Assembly (NCBI GenBank): GCA_024114885.1
Contig: CP099428.1
Location: forward strand, 434,001 to 498,000
Direction: 5' to 3'
From: Septoria linicola
Lineage: Eukaryota > Ascomycota > Dothideomycetes > Mycosphaerellales > Mycosphaerellaceae
Length of the DNA stretch: 64,000 nt
Shown: piece by piece, positions 21,101 through 32,148 of the stretch
Layout: each line of letters opens with the position of its first letter
How positions within the stretch are numbered: position 1 is the first letter of the stretch
Notes under the pieces: model-generated
The model's input: only the letters and a program-made list of their open reading frames with translations
Told to the model about the DNA's origin: nothing
The model's database searches: none
Program-made: the position numbers and the translations under genes

Positions 21101-22424
21101 CGATGCAGACAAGCAACAAATCGCACAATTTTCGGCAGATCTGCAGAAGAAGATTCAGCGGTATTTCAGCAAGTACCAGCAGAGCTGGTCAGATGCCTTC
21201 TTCGACAAGCTCTTTTCGAGCAGCTCATCGGGCGCTAAACTGCTGAGAGCTCAGAAGGAGTGGCGGAAGCCTCTCACGGAATACCTGCGCCGGAATCCCA
21301 CTCGTGCCAAACTGTGCTGGATCAACGATGTTACAGCGGAGTCGGACTACTACCACGCAAGCGAAGCCCTCTCGACATGCGCCCAGACACAGGAGACCAA
21401 GCTCTGGAGCAAAAAAGTAGAGCTGTCACTCTCGAAGCTGGCACTTCTCGCAGCACAAGAAGCTGGCGATCCACAATCGGAACCACAGACGAATGGCAAA
21501 GCAAACAGCAGCGGCAATCCTGCAGAAGCACTAGCCATACTACAGGTTCAGGAGCGGCTACTAAAGCACTTCACGCCTGAGATTCAATCTTCCCTGGATG
21601 AAGACGCCGAAGTGCTCAACTGCATGAACAAGTACGGCAGTCATCTTGCCAAGGACTCTGCCCTTTGGCGACTTCTGGAGCACGGCATCACTGCGGTCCT
21701 ACGACACGAGATCCTCGGCGTCGAAGAGCTCATTGACACGCTCTCACTCATGGCAGTGGTTACTGATACCGCATCAGATGACAACCTACAGGGCGCCGAG
21801 ACACTGTATGCTCTCAAAGCTCTCGACGCCGCCGCATCCACATTACCACCATCTCGCTTCGAGACTCTGCTCGCTCTGATCTGGAAGCGCGCCTACATCT
21901 ATGACGACTGGAACTCCGCAGACCTCCAAGTCAGCAAGAAAAAGTCCGATGAGGAGCGCAAAGCCACGATCCAGCTCTCTACTCTCTGGCAAACCATCTA
22001 CCACGTTCTCGACTCCGGCATCACCGAGAATTCCAACATCCGCATCCTCCGACCATCCGACTGCATCGGCGCAGCCTGCCAACCCGACGATCTCAGCTAT
22101 CGCTTCCCCGAAACCGACATCCTAGACCCAATCATCCACGACCTTCGCGTTCAAGACGAAGTCCTAGAGCGCTATGTCACAGATCGTAACTTGGATGAAA
22201 TCGCTTCGCAGGCTGAACGTGATGTGCAACTGTTCCGCATGGCGAAATCAGACGAGGAGGCTGAGATGCGGCGGCAGGAAAAGCATTTGAGCAAGAGTGT
22301 TGTGGAGCACGATGATGTGTTGCAGATGAATGGGCATGCGTTGGAGCCGAATGGGTATGCGGAGGAGGATGAGACTGGGGAAGAGGAGGAGTTTGATGTT
22401 GATGGTGATGTGGAAATGGAGTAG
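18195..22424 (+). CDS. NUP133: nucleoporin Nup133
   Basis: An intronless frame of 1409 codons. The N-terminal ~135 residues are basic and disordered with RRR/KRSK clusters. Residues ~140-580 form the beta-propeller typical of Nup133 (repeated strands such as ALAVTQEKALVWEY, GLVLISATTGKVVYYDS, AVHVVGMTEKAEVLLWDLEW). The rest is an alpha-helical stack as in the Nup133/Nup155 family. Nup133 belongs to the Y (Nup84/Nup107) complex that coats the nuclear pore, and the animal propeller can sense curved membrane. The C-terminus is highly acidic (EEDETGEEEEFDVDGDVEME). The length is slightly above the yeast and human proteins (about 1160) because of the basic N-terminus and linkers. Confidence 0.93.
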   Translation: MSTTETPEPGTERITRSTTARNPRRRARQSDNDTLQKAAPRRKRSKISEEVYAPRDSTEGRPLAVTAAAKIEEEEVHSVTNGHVDNHTFVGVGTATKVNGNGHAHYHRRAGSTASVLDGEMAVRGGKKGTVKRVQRADGATTLCSNQCYSVKLLPSTPKELKKEGLAYRGSILGNHALAVTQEKALVWEYNAHIAASNLRTFDMPFPTREGEELPFGMLVPGNGIGYHDLGLVLISATTGKVVYYDSIDRASSLSLFHEKRTGIEGTIPLSGSEVVTDIVSAAYATFVVTLNSGRIVALALKDTTGTAKIQSQFLKIADASSSGVFGSFSGFLKANYRRDLTAVRTRASKRGAVHVVGMTEKAEVLLWDLEWSGRSDYISSTELRESVVRELKDATSPELAGQAEYAVALDFAIADKQANGKSQALVSTSSKQALDLFILFRIGTSDMHRFVVVEATLPGDGSHNILRIHQLQSYQSDSPISLQQKPRLVLPKPGHTFCVVFGDAAVVASTADLVDDSPEAQLHASYLQQDPFEDAIRLKQEKDLLFTSVGEEAARGHYASTIAFVRGAGLVRISAADSTTLPGGPRIPAKSRIEQAVFHGYLQQDNILDTSQQKRSEYTIEEIEDAAIAVSDEILRAETAFPHIISPTQPSMEVNLATKAKALKALVSFVTKTYPALPRRTMWRLLWDAEKLAAGQQLWLAFETHVSLTTRGEKRKATVMDELAQWFETGYPFYERLDLVNEDPIRRFFIGGLHHLEKLLMNLRLLLQAFYEQEECPPQEGLKRVIQADDIWLRALETAFNFRSDNCADYGILPELIEDGILVDKTEYIDLPEFWTSSQKLVENTLKVADLSRDLAQKCYEPAELDEDGHAMAADIADNNARLVQAYCLQAQESINWYASRPDQRQQALAEKFQVDYDRERYKQLRKLASVGRAESGMRLAEKYRDMDTLADMVIAEDQYLQEYRLEHDADKQQIAQFSADLQKKIQRYFSKYQQSWSDAFFDKLFSSSSSGAKLLRAQKEWRKPLTEYLRRNPTRAKLCWINDVTAESDYYHASEALSTCAQTQETKLWSKKVELSLSKLALLAAQEAGDPQSEPQTNGKANSSGNPAEALAILQVQERLLKHFTPEIQSSLDEDAEVLNCMNKYGSHLAKDSALWRLLEHGITAVLRHEILGVEELIDTLSLMAVVTDTASDDNLQGAETLYALKALDAAASTLPPSRFETLLALIWKRAYIYDDWNSADLQVSKKKSDEERKATIQLSTLWQTIYHVLDSGITENSNIRILRPSDCIGAACQPDDLSYRFPETDILDPIIHDLRVQDEVLERYVTDRNLDEIASQAERDVQLFRMAKSDEEAEMRRQEKHLSKSVVEHDDVLQMNGHALEPNGYAEEDETGEEEEFDVDGDVEME

Positions 22425-23281
22425 GTCTTTGTTGGCATAACAACTTGGCCCAATCCTGATCGAAAGCGATTTATGAGAGCGTTGATCATGCCCGTGTCTG
22501 GCTGGCGTTTTGTAGTGTTCAAGGCTACTTGGGTTTCCGCGGGGATGGAGGACCCGAGACATTAGACGAGTGAGCAGACGGCGGAACAGACAGGTGTGAG
22601 ACATTGAAGAACAGACTTGTGTTGTACTAAGCGAGCGATTGACTTGAATGTATGAATCGAGCTCTTCATGAGCGGAAGAGCTTACAAGCAAAGCAGACTA
22701 TGGTTCCTTACTGTTCATTGCCCTCATCGTCGGCCTAAGCTATCCATCGCGTTCAAGAAGCCCTTGCTCACGTTCTTGTCTTCGTGGACACCGGCTTGAA
22801 ATGTCCGCAGCACGCGCCGGCGAAGCTGCTATGCACTCGCTTGTGCGATAAATATAATGCTCTGGCTTTCCGCTGAAAATGTTAGGGTTGACTGCCGAAA
22901 GTACTGGGACGATGGTGTGTCTTGTTAAGTGCCATGTGAATATGATCTAGTCGATGGGAACGAGAGAAAGTGGTCTCAATGTATTGTTTGTAAGTTTTGG
23001 TGTCATCGAGGCGTGATTTGGTTGCGCTGCGTTGGAAAGGTTGAATTCATCAGTTTCTGGAAATGGGCTGTCTTGGGGAAAGTGACATTGCACCAAATCT
23101 CAATGCTGCATATCTTCAGCATGGAAATCCCGATGCACACGAAAAATCCCCATCCACATACGATCGACAAGCATAAACATTTCCAAAAGTCTCTGTGAGT
23201 TCATCTATACAAAATGTGTATACAAATGGCGATATGAAGAGTCTATCTATGCGTGTGGCCAATTGATGATTTTAACCCGCA
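22425..23281. other. convergent intergenic region, no gene recognised
   Basis: About 860 bp between the ends of Nup133 and glutathione reductase. The frame at 22929-23198 (89 codons) has no supporting feature and begins inside what should be a 3' region. No RNA gene is seen. Confidence 0.45.
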
Positions 23282-24679
23282 CTACTTCATAGTCACCAAC
23301 TCCTCAGCACTCGTAGGATGAATCGCCACACAGCGATCGAAATCCGCCTTCGTCGCGCCCATCTTGATCGCGACACCAAAGCCTTGCAGAATCTCATCCG
23401 AGCCCGCGCCCAAAATATGCAAACCAACGACCTTCTCGTCCTTGCCCGTGCAGATGATCTTGTACGCAGTCGGTCCCTTGTCTTCGGGCTCCATCATAGC
23501 GTAATACATTGCCGTGAAGCTAGTCTGGTAGATTTTGATATTGTCGTCGCCGTACTTTTCGCGTGCTTGGGGCTCAGTGAGACCGATGGAGCCGACTACG
23601 GGGTGGGAGAAGACGACGGAGGGGATGTTGTCGTATTCGAGTTTAGCGTCGGATTTACCGCCGAAGAGACGGTCGGAGAGGCGGCGGCCAGCGGCGATGG
23701 CGACGGGGGTGAGTTCGAAGTTCTTGTCGCAGACGTCGCCGAGGGCGAAGATGTGGGGAACGTTGGTGTTTTGGTATTCGTCGACGGGAATGTGGGATTT
23801 CTCGTTGAGCTTGACGCCTGATGCGTCGATGTTGAGTCGCTCAAGCTCGGGACTTCGGCCAATGGCCCAGAGAACGGTGTCGACGTCTAGGATGCCGTCG
23901 CCGTTGTCGTCGGTGAATGTCAATCGCTTGCCGCCGGTCTGGAGATCCTCGAGCTTGGTCTGCTGGGAGTTCTTGTGCAGGATGATGCCTTGACGTTCAT
24001 ACTCCTGCACAACCTTTTCTTGGATCAGAGGGTCAAAAGTTCGCAGGAACTTGTCGTGGCGGATGAACAAGTGAGTCTCCGTGCCTAGAGCGTGAAACAT
24101 GCCAGCCATCTCGACTGCGATGTAGCCTGCACCCACGACTGCCACCTTCTTCGGTTGCTGAGGCAGTTCGAAAAAGCCATCGGATGTGATACCGTGCTCA
24201 GCACCCTCAATATCTGGAATGTTTGGGTGTCCACCCACAGCAATCAAGATCTTCTTCGCCTTGATCGACACCTCGCTGTCATCGTCCAGCTTCACAGACA
24301 CAGAGTGCTGGTCCTTGAAGGTGGCAGTTCCGTGAAGATACTCCACCTTGTCATTCTTCAAATTCTTCTCATAGATGCCATTCAGCCTCTTAATATACGC
24401 AGCACGCTTCTGCGTGAAACGCGGCCAGTCAAATGGCGCAGTCTGGTCCACGCTGAAGCCATAGTTATGTGCTTCCTTGATCGTCTCGGCCATGGCAGCA
24501 GCATTCCAAGTGACCTTTTTAGGCACACATCCCACATTCACGCAGGTGCCGCCGAGTCTCTTGTTCTCAATGGCAATGGTCTTTGCGCCATACATGCCAC
24601 TGGCGCGTCTCGCACTGGCAAGACCGCCGGAGCCGCCACCAATGACGAGGTAGTCGCATTCCTTCTCGATGGGAGCCAT
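23282..24679 (-). CDS. GLR1: glutathione reductase
   Basis: A 465-residue flavoenzyme starts at the ATG at 24677-24679. It reduces glutathione disulfide with NADPH. The FAD Rossmann motif GGGSGG is at residues 14-19. The redox-active pair sits in GGTCVNVGC (Cys46 and Cys51). The NADPH site reads VGAGYIAVEMAG. The second FAD motif is IFALGDV. The C-terminal acid/base His is in HPTSAEE. The open frame continues upstream of this ATG for about 40 codons with a basic, Ser-rich, mitochondrial-presequence-like leader (ending RHFSASATIM) but without another ATG before an in-frame stop at ~24830. Either only the cytosolic form begins here, or a non-AUG codon or an unseen spliced exon supplies a mitochondrial form. 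Confidence 0.95.
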   Translation of the reverse strand: MAPIEKECDYLVIGGGSGGLASARRASGMYGAKTIAIENKRLGGTCVNVGCVPKKVTWNAAAMAETIKEAHNYGFSVDQTAPFDWPRFTQKRAAYIKRLNGIYEKNLKNDKVEYLHGTATFKDQHSVSVKLDDDSEVSIKAKKILIAVGGHPNIPDIEGAEHGITSDGFFELPQQPKKVAVVGAGYIAVEMAGMFHALGTETHLFIRHDKFLRTFDPLIQEKVVQEYERQGIILHKNSQQTKLEDLQTGGKRLTFTDDNGDGILDVDTVLWAIGRSPELERLNIDASGVKLNEKSHIPVDEYQNTNVPHIFALGDVCDKNFELTPVAIAAGRRLSDRLFGGKSDAKLEYDNIPSVVFSHPVVGSIGLTEPQAREKYGDDNIKIYQTSFTAMYYAMMEPEDKGPTAYKIICTGKDEKVVGLHILGAGSDEILQGFGVAIKMGATKADFDRCVAIHPTSAEELVTMK

Positions 24680-24796
24680 GATGGTTGCAGAGGCGGAGAA
24701 GTGGCGCGAAATGGTATTGAGGCGTTGCGATGGAGAAGCCGTGCTGAAGATGGTCCTGGCCGAAGCGTAGAGGCGGAGAGGAGTTTGTTGAGACAC

Positions 24797-26234
24797 TGTG
24801 GCGGTGGTCTCTGTCTGGCTGCAGCACGAGCTGTGAGTAGTGTATGCAGTCCGATGTCAAATAAGCTTATGGTCGATAATGACGTCGAGTGCGGCAGCAA
24901 ATCGCGTGCTAAACAGCTCTGCTCTGCGTAGCTACGGCAGCTCTCCTCTGTCACAGTGATGGTGTTGGGACGACAGGTTGACCGAGCGAGTATTGTGCTA
25001 TGCGTTGCTCTCTGTCACGTCAGCAGTATGCAGGAAGGACTGTAGAGACTGGCACAGGCACAGGTGGCAATGCGGTATGCTTGGCTCGACACTCTTCTCA
25101 CGAACTAGTTACTCTCCAACCAGATGCACGGGCCAGCTGCTCGAATTTGTTTGCCGACCATCGCCGAGCAATGTCATCATCAAAGCCCAGACCACTCCAT
25201 CTGGTTGGCAATCCCCACAAAGCACAAGGAGAAAGCACACCTTCACCATGTTCGCCACTCAAACGAGCCCTCGGCTCAGTGTAGGGCCGCAGCGGCAGCC
25301 CTCGCGAAGCAGAAGTCAATTGTCGGAGATGTTGCATACGAGTGACTGAAAACACAAATCGCGAAGAGGTACCAAGGCCTGCATATTTTTGGCGACGGGC
25401 AAGATCGGCAGCACCTCCGCCCGTAAGGCTGATCCTTAGCAGAGTTGCGAGTCCGAGCGAAGCGAATCTCTTGTCAGGGACCTCATTGCGAATGCCGAGC
25501 TCCCGGCATGGCATCTGGGCATTGTCGAGTGTCTGGGCAACTCTTGTAGTGCTCGAGATCGAGCCCCGGCGGTTGGGGTCTGTTGACATTCTGGACTTGT
25601 ATGAGAGAGTGATCGGGTGATGGAGTGACTTGCAATGTCGTGCATTAATTGGAGAGACTGTAAACTCTGTGGTATCATCATTCATCGCGCGAAATGCTTC
25701 GAAAATCCTCCCTGAATCTGCAATTCATGTTCAGTGTGCCCCCAAATGCACATGCTCCTCTGCCTGCTCATTGCACCTGCTCATTAGCGGCAACTTCGGT
25801 TATGACTGATGCCTCTCGCGCTCGTGTTGTTGTCTCGGTCATTGTCCCCTCATCGATTTGAGCATCATGTAGCGTACTCCATGCTCCTTGATTCCTCTCC
25901 TCGTGTGCTGTCGAGCCGTCTCGGTGTCCTTCGTCTCGTTGCGCATTCAGGCGCAACAATGCTTGATAACACAAATCCTGGGGCTCGTGTTCTGATCCAG
26001 TGTTTCTCCACAAACGGTTTCATCTCTTCTCCTTACTGCTTATGCTGGGATCTTGTGTCACTCTGATGGTATGATACCATTCGCCAAGGCTTGAACGACA
26101 GGTCCTACAAGTCGGGTCCCGTTCCTTCCTGAACCGTCCTTCGATTGCGGTACCGGATGGATCACCATGCGCAAACACTTCTTCCCAAGCGTGGCGAGAG
26201 TGCCCTCTGGGATAGACGGGCTCGCTGGAGTAGA
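24797..26234. other. intergenic, one weak small-gene candidate on the minus strand
   Basis: A frame beginning at 25589 (minus) opens with MSTDPNRRGSISSTT. This looks like the start of short, basic, fungal proteins, but the rest of the frame (to ~25100) has no recognisable domain and I cannot find convincing splice sites, so I do not call it. The remainder, including the upstream region of glutathione reductase, shows nothing else. Confidence 0.3.
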
Positions 26235-28669
26235 TTAATCCCACGTCCAGTCTCCCAATCCGCCCATGCTATGATCATGGCCGGGATCGCTCTGATTTCG
26301 GTGACTTGGCACAGTTCCCTGACCGCCAATCACATTACCTGCTCCTCCGAGCATCGCCCAGCTCTGAACTTGCTGACCTCCTAGACCAGCGAAGTCTCCC
26401 AGGCCCAGATCGTGCTGAGATATGGGCATGACCTGCGTAGGAAATGGTGTCCAGAATGCCGTCTGGGCTGTTCGCTCGTCAAGAGGCGTGGTAGGGTCGG
26501 AGTAGAAGGTCGGTGCTGACGTTGGACCCTGCTGTTGTGGGGGCAAGAATGGCGAGTCTTGATGCGAAGCCGCAGATGGCGCAACACTGACACTGTCGCC
26601 GGATCGAGCTCGTTGCGAGCCAGTTGACAATTCGCGCGGTATACTAGCCGCGAAGAATGTGCTCGGTGGTGGGGAGGTCGTCCCTGTATGACGGCTTCCC
26701 ATGCGATAGACTGCAACGGCTGCAGCGCCTTCCGGAAGCGCAATGTTCCATTTCGAGGACAGTGAGCGGACGATGTCGACAGCTCGGGCTGCGAACCGGT
26801 GATTGACCGACATTGCTTCGAGATCGTGCAGTGCCTGAGAGAGGTGAGCGGCGGCTTGTTCGGAAGGGAGGTTTAAAAGGTGAATCGTTGATGCCGAAAG
26901 TAGAAGGCTCGTCACTGCCAGTGTGACCCTGCGGAGGCCGTACATCGCTCGGAGGGCATTCATAAGCGCGGATATCTCGTTTGCGCAGAATGTGCAGGTG
27001 TCGTGGGGGTAGAGATTGGCGGCGCGTAGGTCGAGCTTGATGTAAGGTCGGAAGAGGCTGGTGATGTCAATAAGCACATTCGCGGTGACATAGGAAAAGC
27101 CAGGTGGCAACTTACTGTAGAACGCATCCGTAATAATACATGTGCAGCACAAGCACATGCGGTAAAGACGTGTTCTCGAGACGGAAGCAGTCTGGCAGGC
27201 TTTGGTACCAGTTTTGATACTGTGCATAGGTCGCGGCGAGTCGGCGGCTGGTAAATCGTTCGCGTGGTGCGTAGAAAGTATTGACCATATCGCTCGCGAG
27301 CTCCGACAGCTTACTGAGCTGATCTTTGAAGAGCATTGAGCGCGCGGGCTGTTCTGCACTAGGACTCAACGAGAGGTTTGTGTCTTCGTAAGGTCGCCAG
27401 GTCATAGTCTCGGATCGTACGTTGGCGGCGGGTGTATCGATATCGGCCGCGGATCGAGGTAGCTGGGAAAGTCGTCCAAATACAACGGAGCATGTCCTAG
27501 TATCGTCAGCACGATCGTAACTTCCAGAAGGGGAATTCTCGATACCTACGTCTCAAGGTTGAAGCATGCCCAAAATGTCACTTTCCTGACTTCGGCTTCT
27601 GTCTCTCGCATTCCATCCTTCATAACTGAGAGATGTAGCCCCAGCTCCAAAGCCATGCGTACACAACGCCCTGCCAGCTGGTAGCCATTACTGTCGCGGC
27701 CTGCTGACGTTTCGCGAAGACTCATGATCCCGAGGGCCTGCACAGTCGTCAAAGTCGGGCTATCTGAGCTGTCGAGGAGACGTTTGGCCTCGGCGTAGAA
27801 ATGATCACCTGCTGTTGCTGGATTGCTCACATCGGTTCGAGCCATTGGACGGTCTGAGTAGTGGCACGCAAAGGACAAGATGGCACTAACCAGCATCGAG
27901 CTGCAGTAATCGGTTCGTCCGCGGTTCATGTCGTAAGTGAATCGATCCCAGCACAAGAAAGTGTAGAAAGGATGAATCCAGCATTGGAAAAGATTCATCA
28001 AGTGTTCGATGAACTCTGCATCTTGGGGTATCCGTAGCCAGCTGTTGCTTTGCTCGGGTAACGATGCCACACTACTCCTGTACGATTGTTCGCCTGAGTC
28101 GTCCCGGGAGAGTGAAGGAGGGAACGTAGGGCTGACAAGTGCTGTACCTGTTGGTGTGCCGATTTGCTGTGCGAAATCTGCTTCCAGCGTCTGTTGAGCA
28201 TAGCTATGTGGTAGGCGAACATTGCTGCGTAACGAGTCGGCCACTGTGTTAGGGTTTGTATCGCCACGAAGGCTATGCAACAGGGTGATGGCATCACTTT
28301 CGGGCAAACTTCGCAACGAAGCAACGATAACGTCCAGCGCATCGTTCTGTTGCTGCAGAGACTGAATGTCCCGTTTCAGAGCGCCCTTACGTCGATGATC
28401 TGAGTAGTCATCGTAGCTGCATTCTGTTCGATACACTGCGATGCATGTCGAACATGCTGGAACGTTCCCGTCACACTATGGTTGGATTAGTTGTCTTGGC
28501 ATTCACTATACCAACATGTCAGATGTAATGAACGTACCTTGCTCTTGCGTTTGCGGCACGGTATACATGCTGAAGAGACCGCACGTCTCTTTCCGCCCTT
28601 GGGATCTCCAGCATCACTACCGTCTCCAGTCGATGGCTCGTTCTTCGGTCGTATAGGTCTGGGAGGCAT
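26235..28669 (-). CDS. Zn2Cys6 transcription factor, nirA-like
   Basis: Four exons: 28669-28538, 28475-27550, 27496-27116 and 27057-26235. Introns of 62, 53 and 58 bp have standard ends and consistent phases, giving 753 residues. The binuclear zinc cluster at residues ~34-66 reads SSACIPCRKRKSKCDG, then PACSTC and a final Cys, and is followed by a basic linker and a coiled coil (IQSLQQQNDALDVIVASL). A fungal_trans domain covers about residues 165-450, with signature stretches such as WIHPFYTFLCWDRF and CVRMALELGLHLS. The C-terminus is Gln/Gly/Pro-rich and ends GDWTWD. The cluster and its linker (RRKGALKRDI) resemble NirA/Nit-4 nitrate regulators, but the targets are unknown; many paralogues share this fold. 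Intron 1 splits the cluster between its third and fourth cysteines. Confidence 0.92.
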
Positions 28670-30950
28670 TGCAGCCCTTCAACATCACCTGCTGGGCGAC
28701 CTCATGTGCTGTCCGCTTTGTGGTTGAGAGAAGAATAAGGTAGTAGAGGGGTCCAAGGAGCGAGAAGTGCGCCGTGGCTTGAAGACAGTGGAAGGTTCGG
28801 GACAACTGTAGTGTAGGGCACGGATATGGCACTTTGCGGTGATGTGAGGTTATGCATGACTGCTGGCACTGCGCCATACTTGTCACTTGATCCTATCTGT
28901 GCCGCCACAGCCAGGTCTGGGGCCGTCGTAGGTTGACTTAGTTGCGCTTGTGAACAGACGGGCTACGAGCCTGCAGACAGACCCTCATCGAAGCTTAAAG
29001 ACTCGGCTGCCACGGCACGGGGCCTCTGGTTCCATTGGCCTTCTTGGTTGTGTGGCGATCTTTCATACACGATTAGAAACTTGGGGCCTTGGCTGATGGG
29101 TCCAATTCCTTCACACAGGCATTGAACTGGAGGGCTTCAGGCCGGCATCCCGAGCATGTGCCAAATGATACAGCGCTTCGCGTCTTCCAGCAGCCGGGTC
29201 CGCAGCCCTGGCTGAGCATTACGCGCCACACGTACTGCCACATCGTCTGACAGGGTGACAAAGCTTGATCCGACCTGCATGACGGATTGGCTTCCGACGA
29301 CATATGACGGCATGCACTCTGTGAATTTCGTTTGGTGCTGAAGCTGTTCGTTCAGCTGCGAACAAAGTCATTGCGGGCCATCAGGCCATTGCGATGCCTC
29401 ATGCACAACTTCGACAGCATGACGCTTGGCGACGTTTTTCCGCCGAGGCTAATTCACAGATTTGATAATGTGCTGCTTGGCGGTAGTTGTGCACTATTGG
29501 CGTGTGCTGTTTCCGAGAACGAAAGTGAAAAGAGTTTCTCCTTCTTCCCCAGAACGAACACTTGGCATCAAAGCGGAATGAGTCATTCTTTTCAATCTCC
29601 TATCGCCGACCTCTATACTCTGGTCTTTCACTTCGCCAAAGCATCTCAACCTCGGGTTCATGCCAGTCGACATCTCTATACCTCCTGCTCATTGCGACTG
29701 CTTCTGCTTGATATGACCGCTGCGCGCCACCACGGAACCACCCAACACCACCTCGTTGGGCATGAGAGGCCTCCGTCATGGCGTATGCAGCATTTCGCTG
29801 GGCATTGGTGCTCGCCTAGGCTTGCCCAAGCTTTCGTTTCGCAAGCCGACACGTGCGTGCGACACTGTCGTTACCGAAGCCATGCTCCACAGCACGAAGC
29901 CGAGTGTGCGTAAGCACATTGGCGCGCCGTGTCTTGGTAGGCACTCAACTGCTCGAAGAACCACACTTGTTCCGCCTTTGCGGTAAGGTACTCTCAGCAT
30001 GTGTCAGAGCCTCCCAGTCATCAAGGCCTATCTGCGCCGCCACGAATTGATCCTGCCCTACTGCACGAGACCTGTTCACAGGTGTGGCTTTTGCATCAGC
30101 CTTGCGAAGTTGCTCAAGTCACTGCAGGGCTAAGCCCGAAGGCTCCAAGGCCCTGTCAAGCTTTTCCTTCTGGAATGCCAGGTGACGTGCGCTCGTGCCA
30201 TTGCGTCTCGCGACTGGCATCTAAAGCCATTGAGATTACCGCTCTCCAGCGCTACACCGCAGCTTTTATTATCGGGCTTCGTCGAGAAAGTGTCGATTCG
30301 CACTACAGTGCGATAGCCTTTGCACTCGGGTGGTCATTTTCCGTTCTTGCCGGAAACATGCTCAATGGCTAACTGTGCCGCACTGCACTATGCGGGAGCT
30401 CCCGATTGCTTCCTTGGCCTATATAGGGTAGCTTAGCATACAGATCGCTACATCATACTTAGCTCGGCTTAGTCGATCATCGACTGGGCGTGGCAGATCC
30501 CATAGTCACGAGGAGTATCACGACCGGGGCACCGAGCCTTGTTGCTCGGACCTCAAGGACGATATGTGCCCAATGCCATGACTACTCAACCCTGAACTTT
30601 CAGAGAGTGCATGTATGGCATGCTTGGATCACGTTCGCATCCAACACAGACTGACGCGGCCCCTGTGGCTGCGAAACTATGGACTCTGTTCACAAGCACC
30701 ACAGAAGGACCCAGAACGTTCGACGTATTGTACAGTTATCAAGATAAGCCAAAGATCGGTATCCATGTCGAGATTCGATGTTCTGGCCACGGCGGTTAAC
30801 GCAATCCGCGTTTCAAATGCAAGCCGGGCACAGCCAAACAGTAGTCACGCGGCCAGACGCTCACATTAACGCTGTAATGACTAGGCCAGCAAGGATTCTC
30901 ACTAGCCACAATGGCTTAGAAACAACCACTTCTTGCTGGGATAAGGATTA
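28670..30950. other. long intergenic region, no gene supported
   Basis: About 2.3 kb upstream of the Zn2Cys6 gene and downstream of the hydrolase. Plus-strand frames at 29332-29913 and 29756-30372 overlap in different frames, start poorly and have no motif. A 76-codon Cys-rich minus frame at 29073-29303 lacks a signal peptide. A TATATAGG occurs near 30420. Nothing here meets a coding standard. Confidence 0.4.
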
Positions 30951-32148
30951 TCAAACCTGGTTCACCCATGTCAGAAGAGCTCCAGCAGCCACCTCGGTCT
31001 GCACATCGTTCTGGACGTGATGACCACTTCCCATCAGCAGTACGACACGCACTCTTCCCCTGCTCTCCGTGGAAATGCCGTCGAAATCTGTATCCACATG
31101 CACACTGTTGATACTGGCGTTCTTTGAGAACCTGTCGAGCTCCGCTAACGCTTCTCGGTAGTCTCTTGCAATCCTCGTCGTCACGCCTTGATCGAACATA
31201 ATGTCCTCGAGTCCGAGGATGATACAGACAGGATCCCGATCATCAACACTTCTCGAACATTCGACGCTCTGTAATATTACAGGGGCTTCTAGCCAGCTGT
31301 TCTCTCCTCTGAGCCAGTTGGCGAAGCTGCCAAACATTGCAATTGGCCACATCATTGACTCATAGCAAGGCATCCAGCGCATGAACTCGACTATCGAGGA
31401 TGATTCATACTTTGTGCTGAAGAACGCTCCTTGTACTAGTTCTGGTGTACTTAGTGGCGACGTAGGGTGACCGGTGTGGACCAGACTTCTAAGTGGAAAC
31501 CACGGATCGTGCTTCAGCCAATTCCAGTGCATGTCTAGCATTCCAAAGTGTGGCACAGCATCGACAAGACACAAAGCTCTTGCGATGCTATCCCCCCCGA
31601 CTCAGGCAATACTGAGCGAGACCGCCGCCAGAGGAATGGCCGACGAGGATCACGTGATGGCTGCCGTTGTCTTGCTCTGCCACTTTGACATATGTTATCA
31701 AGTCGCTAGCAGTTGCGCCGATCGGTGTGCCGAAGACCATCTTTGCATACGGAACGGTAGAGCTGACGCCATGATTTCGAGCACCGTAGGGGTACAACCG
31801 ACCTGCGTAGTTGTGTTTACGAAGGAACGACATCCACTCGAGCCACACCCCAGCCGAGCCATATCCTCCGTGCACGATGAAGATTGCCGGCTTGATGGGC
31901 TGCTGAACTTTGGGCCCGCTCACGAGTAGCTCGAGGTTGCCGAATGTGGTCCACACTAGTCTTCGTTCTATGTTTATGTGAGCAGGTAAAGGACGGATCT
32001 GTGGCGCTTGAGTCCCGCGAAGACTACTCAAGGTTTGTATAGCGTCTATGGCTGCCAAACGTTGTGCACTTACGACGAACGAGCTGCGATGCACAATGCA
32101 AGCCACACGCTTGCAATATAGTTGAGCAGCAACCAGACTTCGACTCAC
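30951..32148 (-). pseudogene. alpha/beta hydrolase with a one-base frameshift
   Basis: Two adjoining minus-strand frames make one alpha/beta hydrolase. The upstream part (from about 32148 to 31588) has the oxyanion stretch FIVHGGYGSAGVW and the nucleophile elbow GHSSGGG. The downstream part (31574-30951) has ALCLVDAVPHFG, a likely catalytic acid in ILGLEDIMFDQ and a C-terminal His in GSGHHVQND. The frames meet at a run of seven C (31592-31598 on the plus strand), and removing one base would restore continuity. The lesion is either a genuine frameshift or a homopolymer error. The 5' end is uncertain: the open frame begins at GTG in a GTGAGT donor-like context, so an upstream exon (perhaps near 32215) is likely. 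The substrate is unknown. Confidence 0.72.

Noticed and set aside
24092..24931. 279-codon plus-strand frame
   Set aside because: It is antisense to the glutathione reductase coding exon and has no motif; a shadow frame in a GC-balanced gene.
29073..29303. 76-codon Cys-rich minus frame
   Set aside because: It has an ATG and eight Cys, but no signal peptide, no splice sites and no recognisable family; composition alone is not enough.
29332..29913. 193-codon plus frame
   Set aside because: It starts at GTG, overlaps another frame, and has no domain, signal peptide or splice support.
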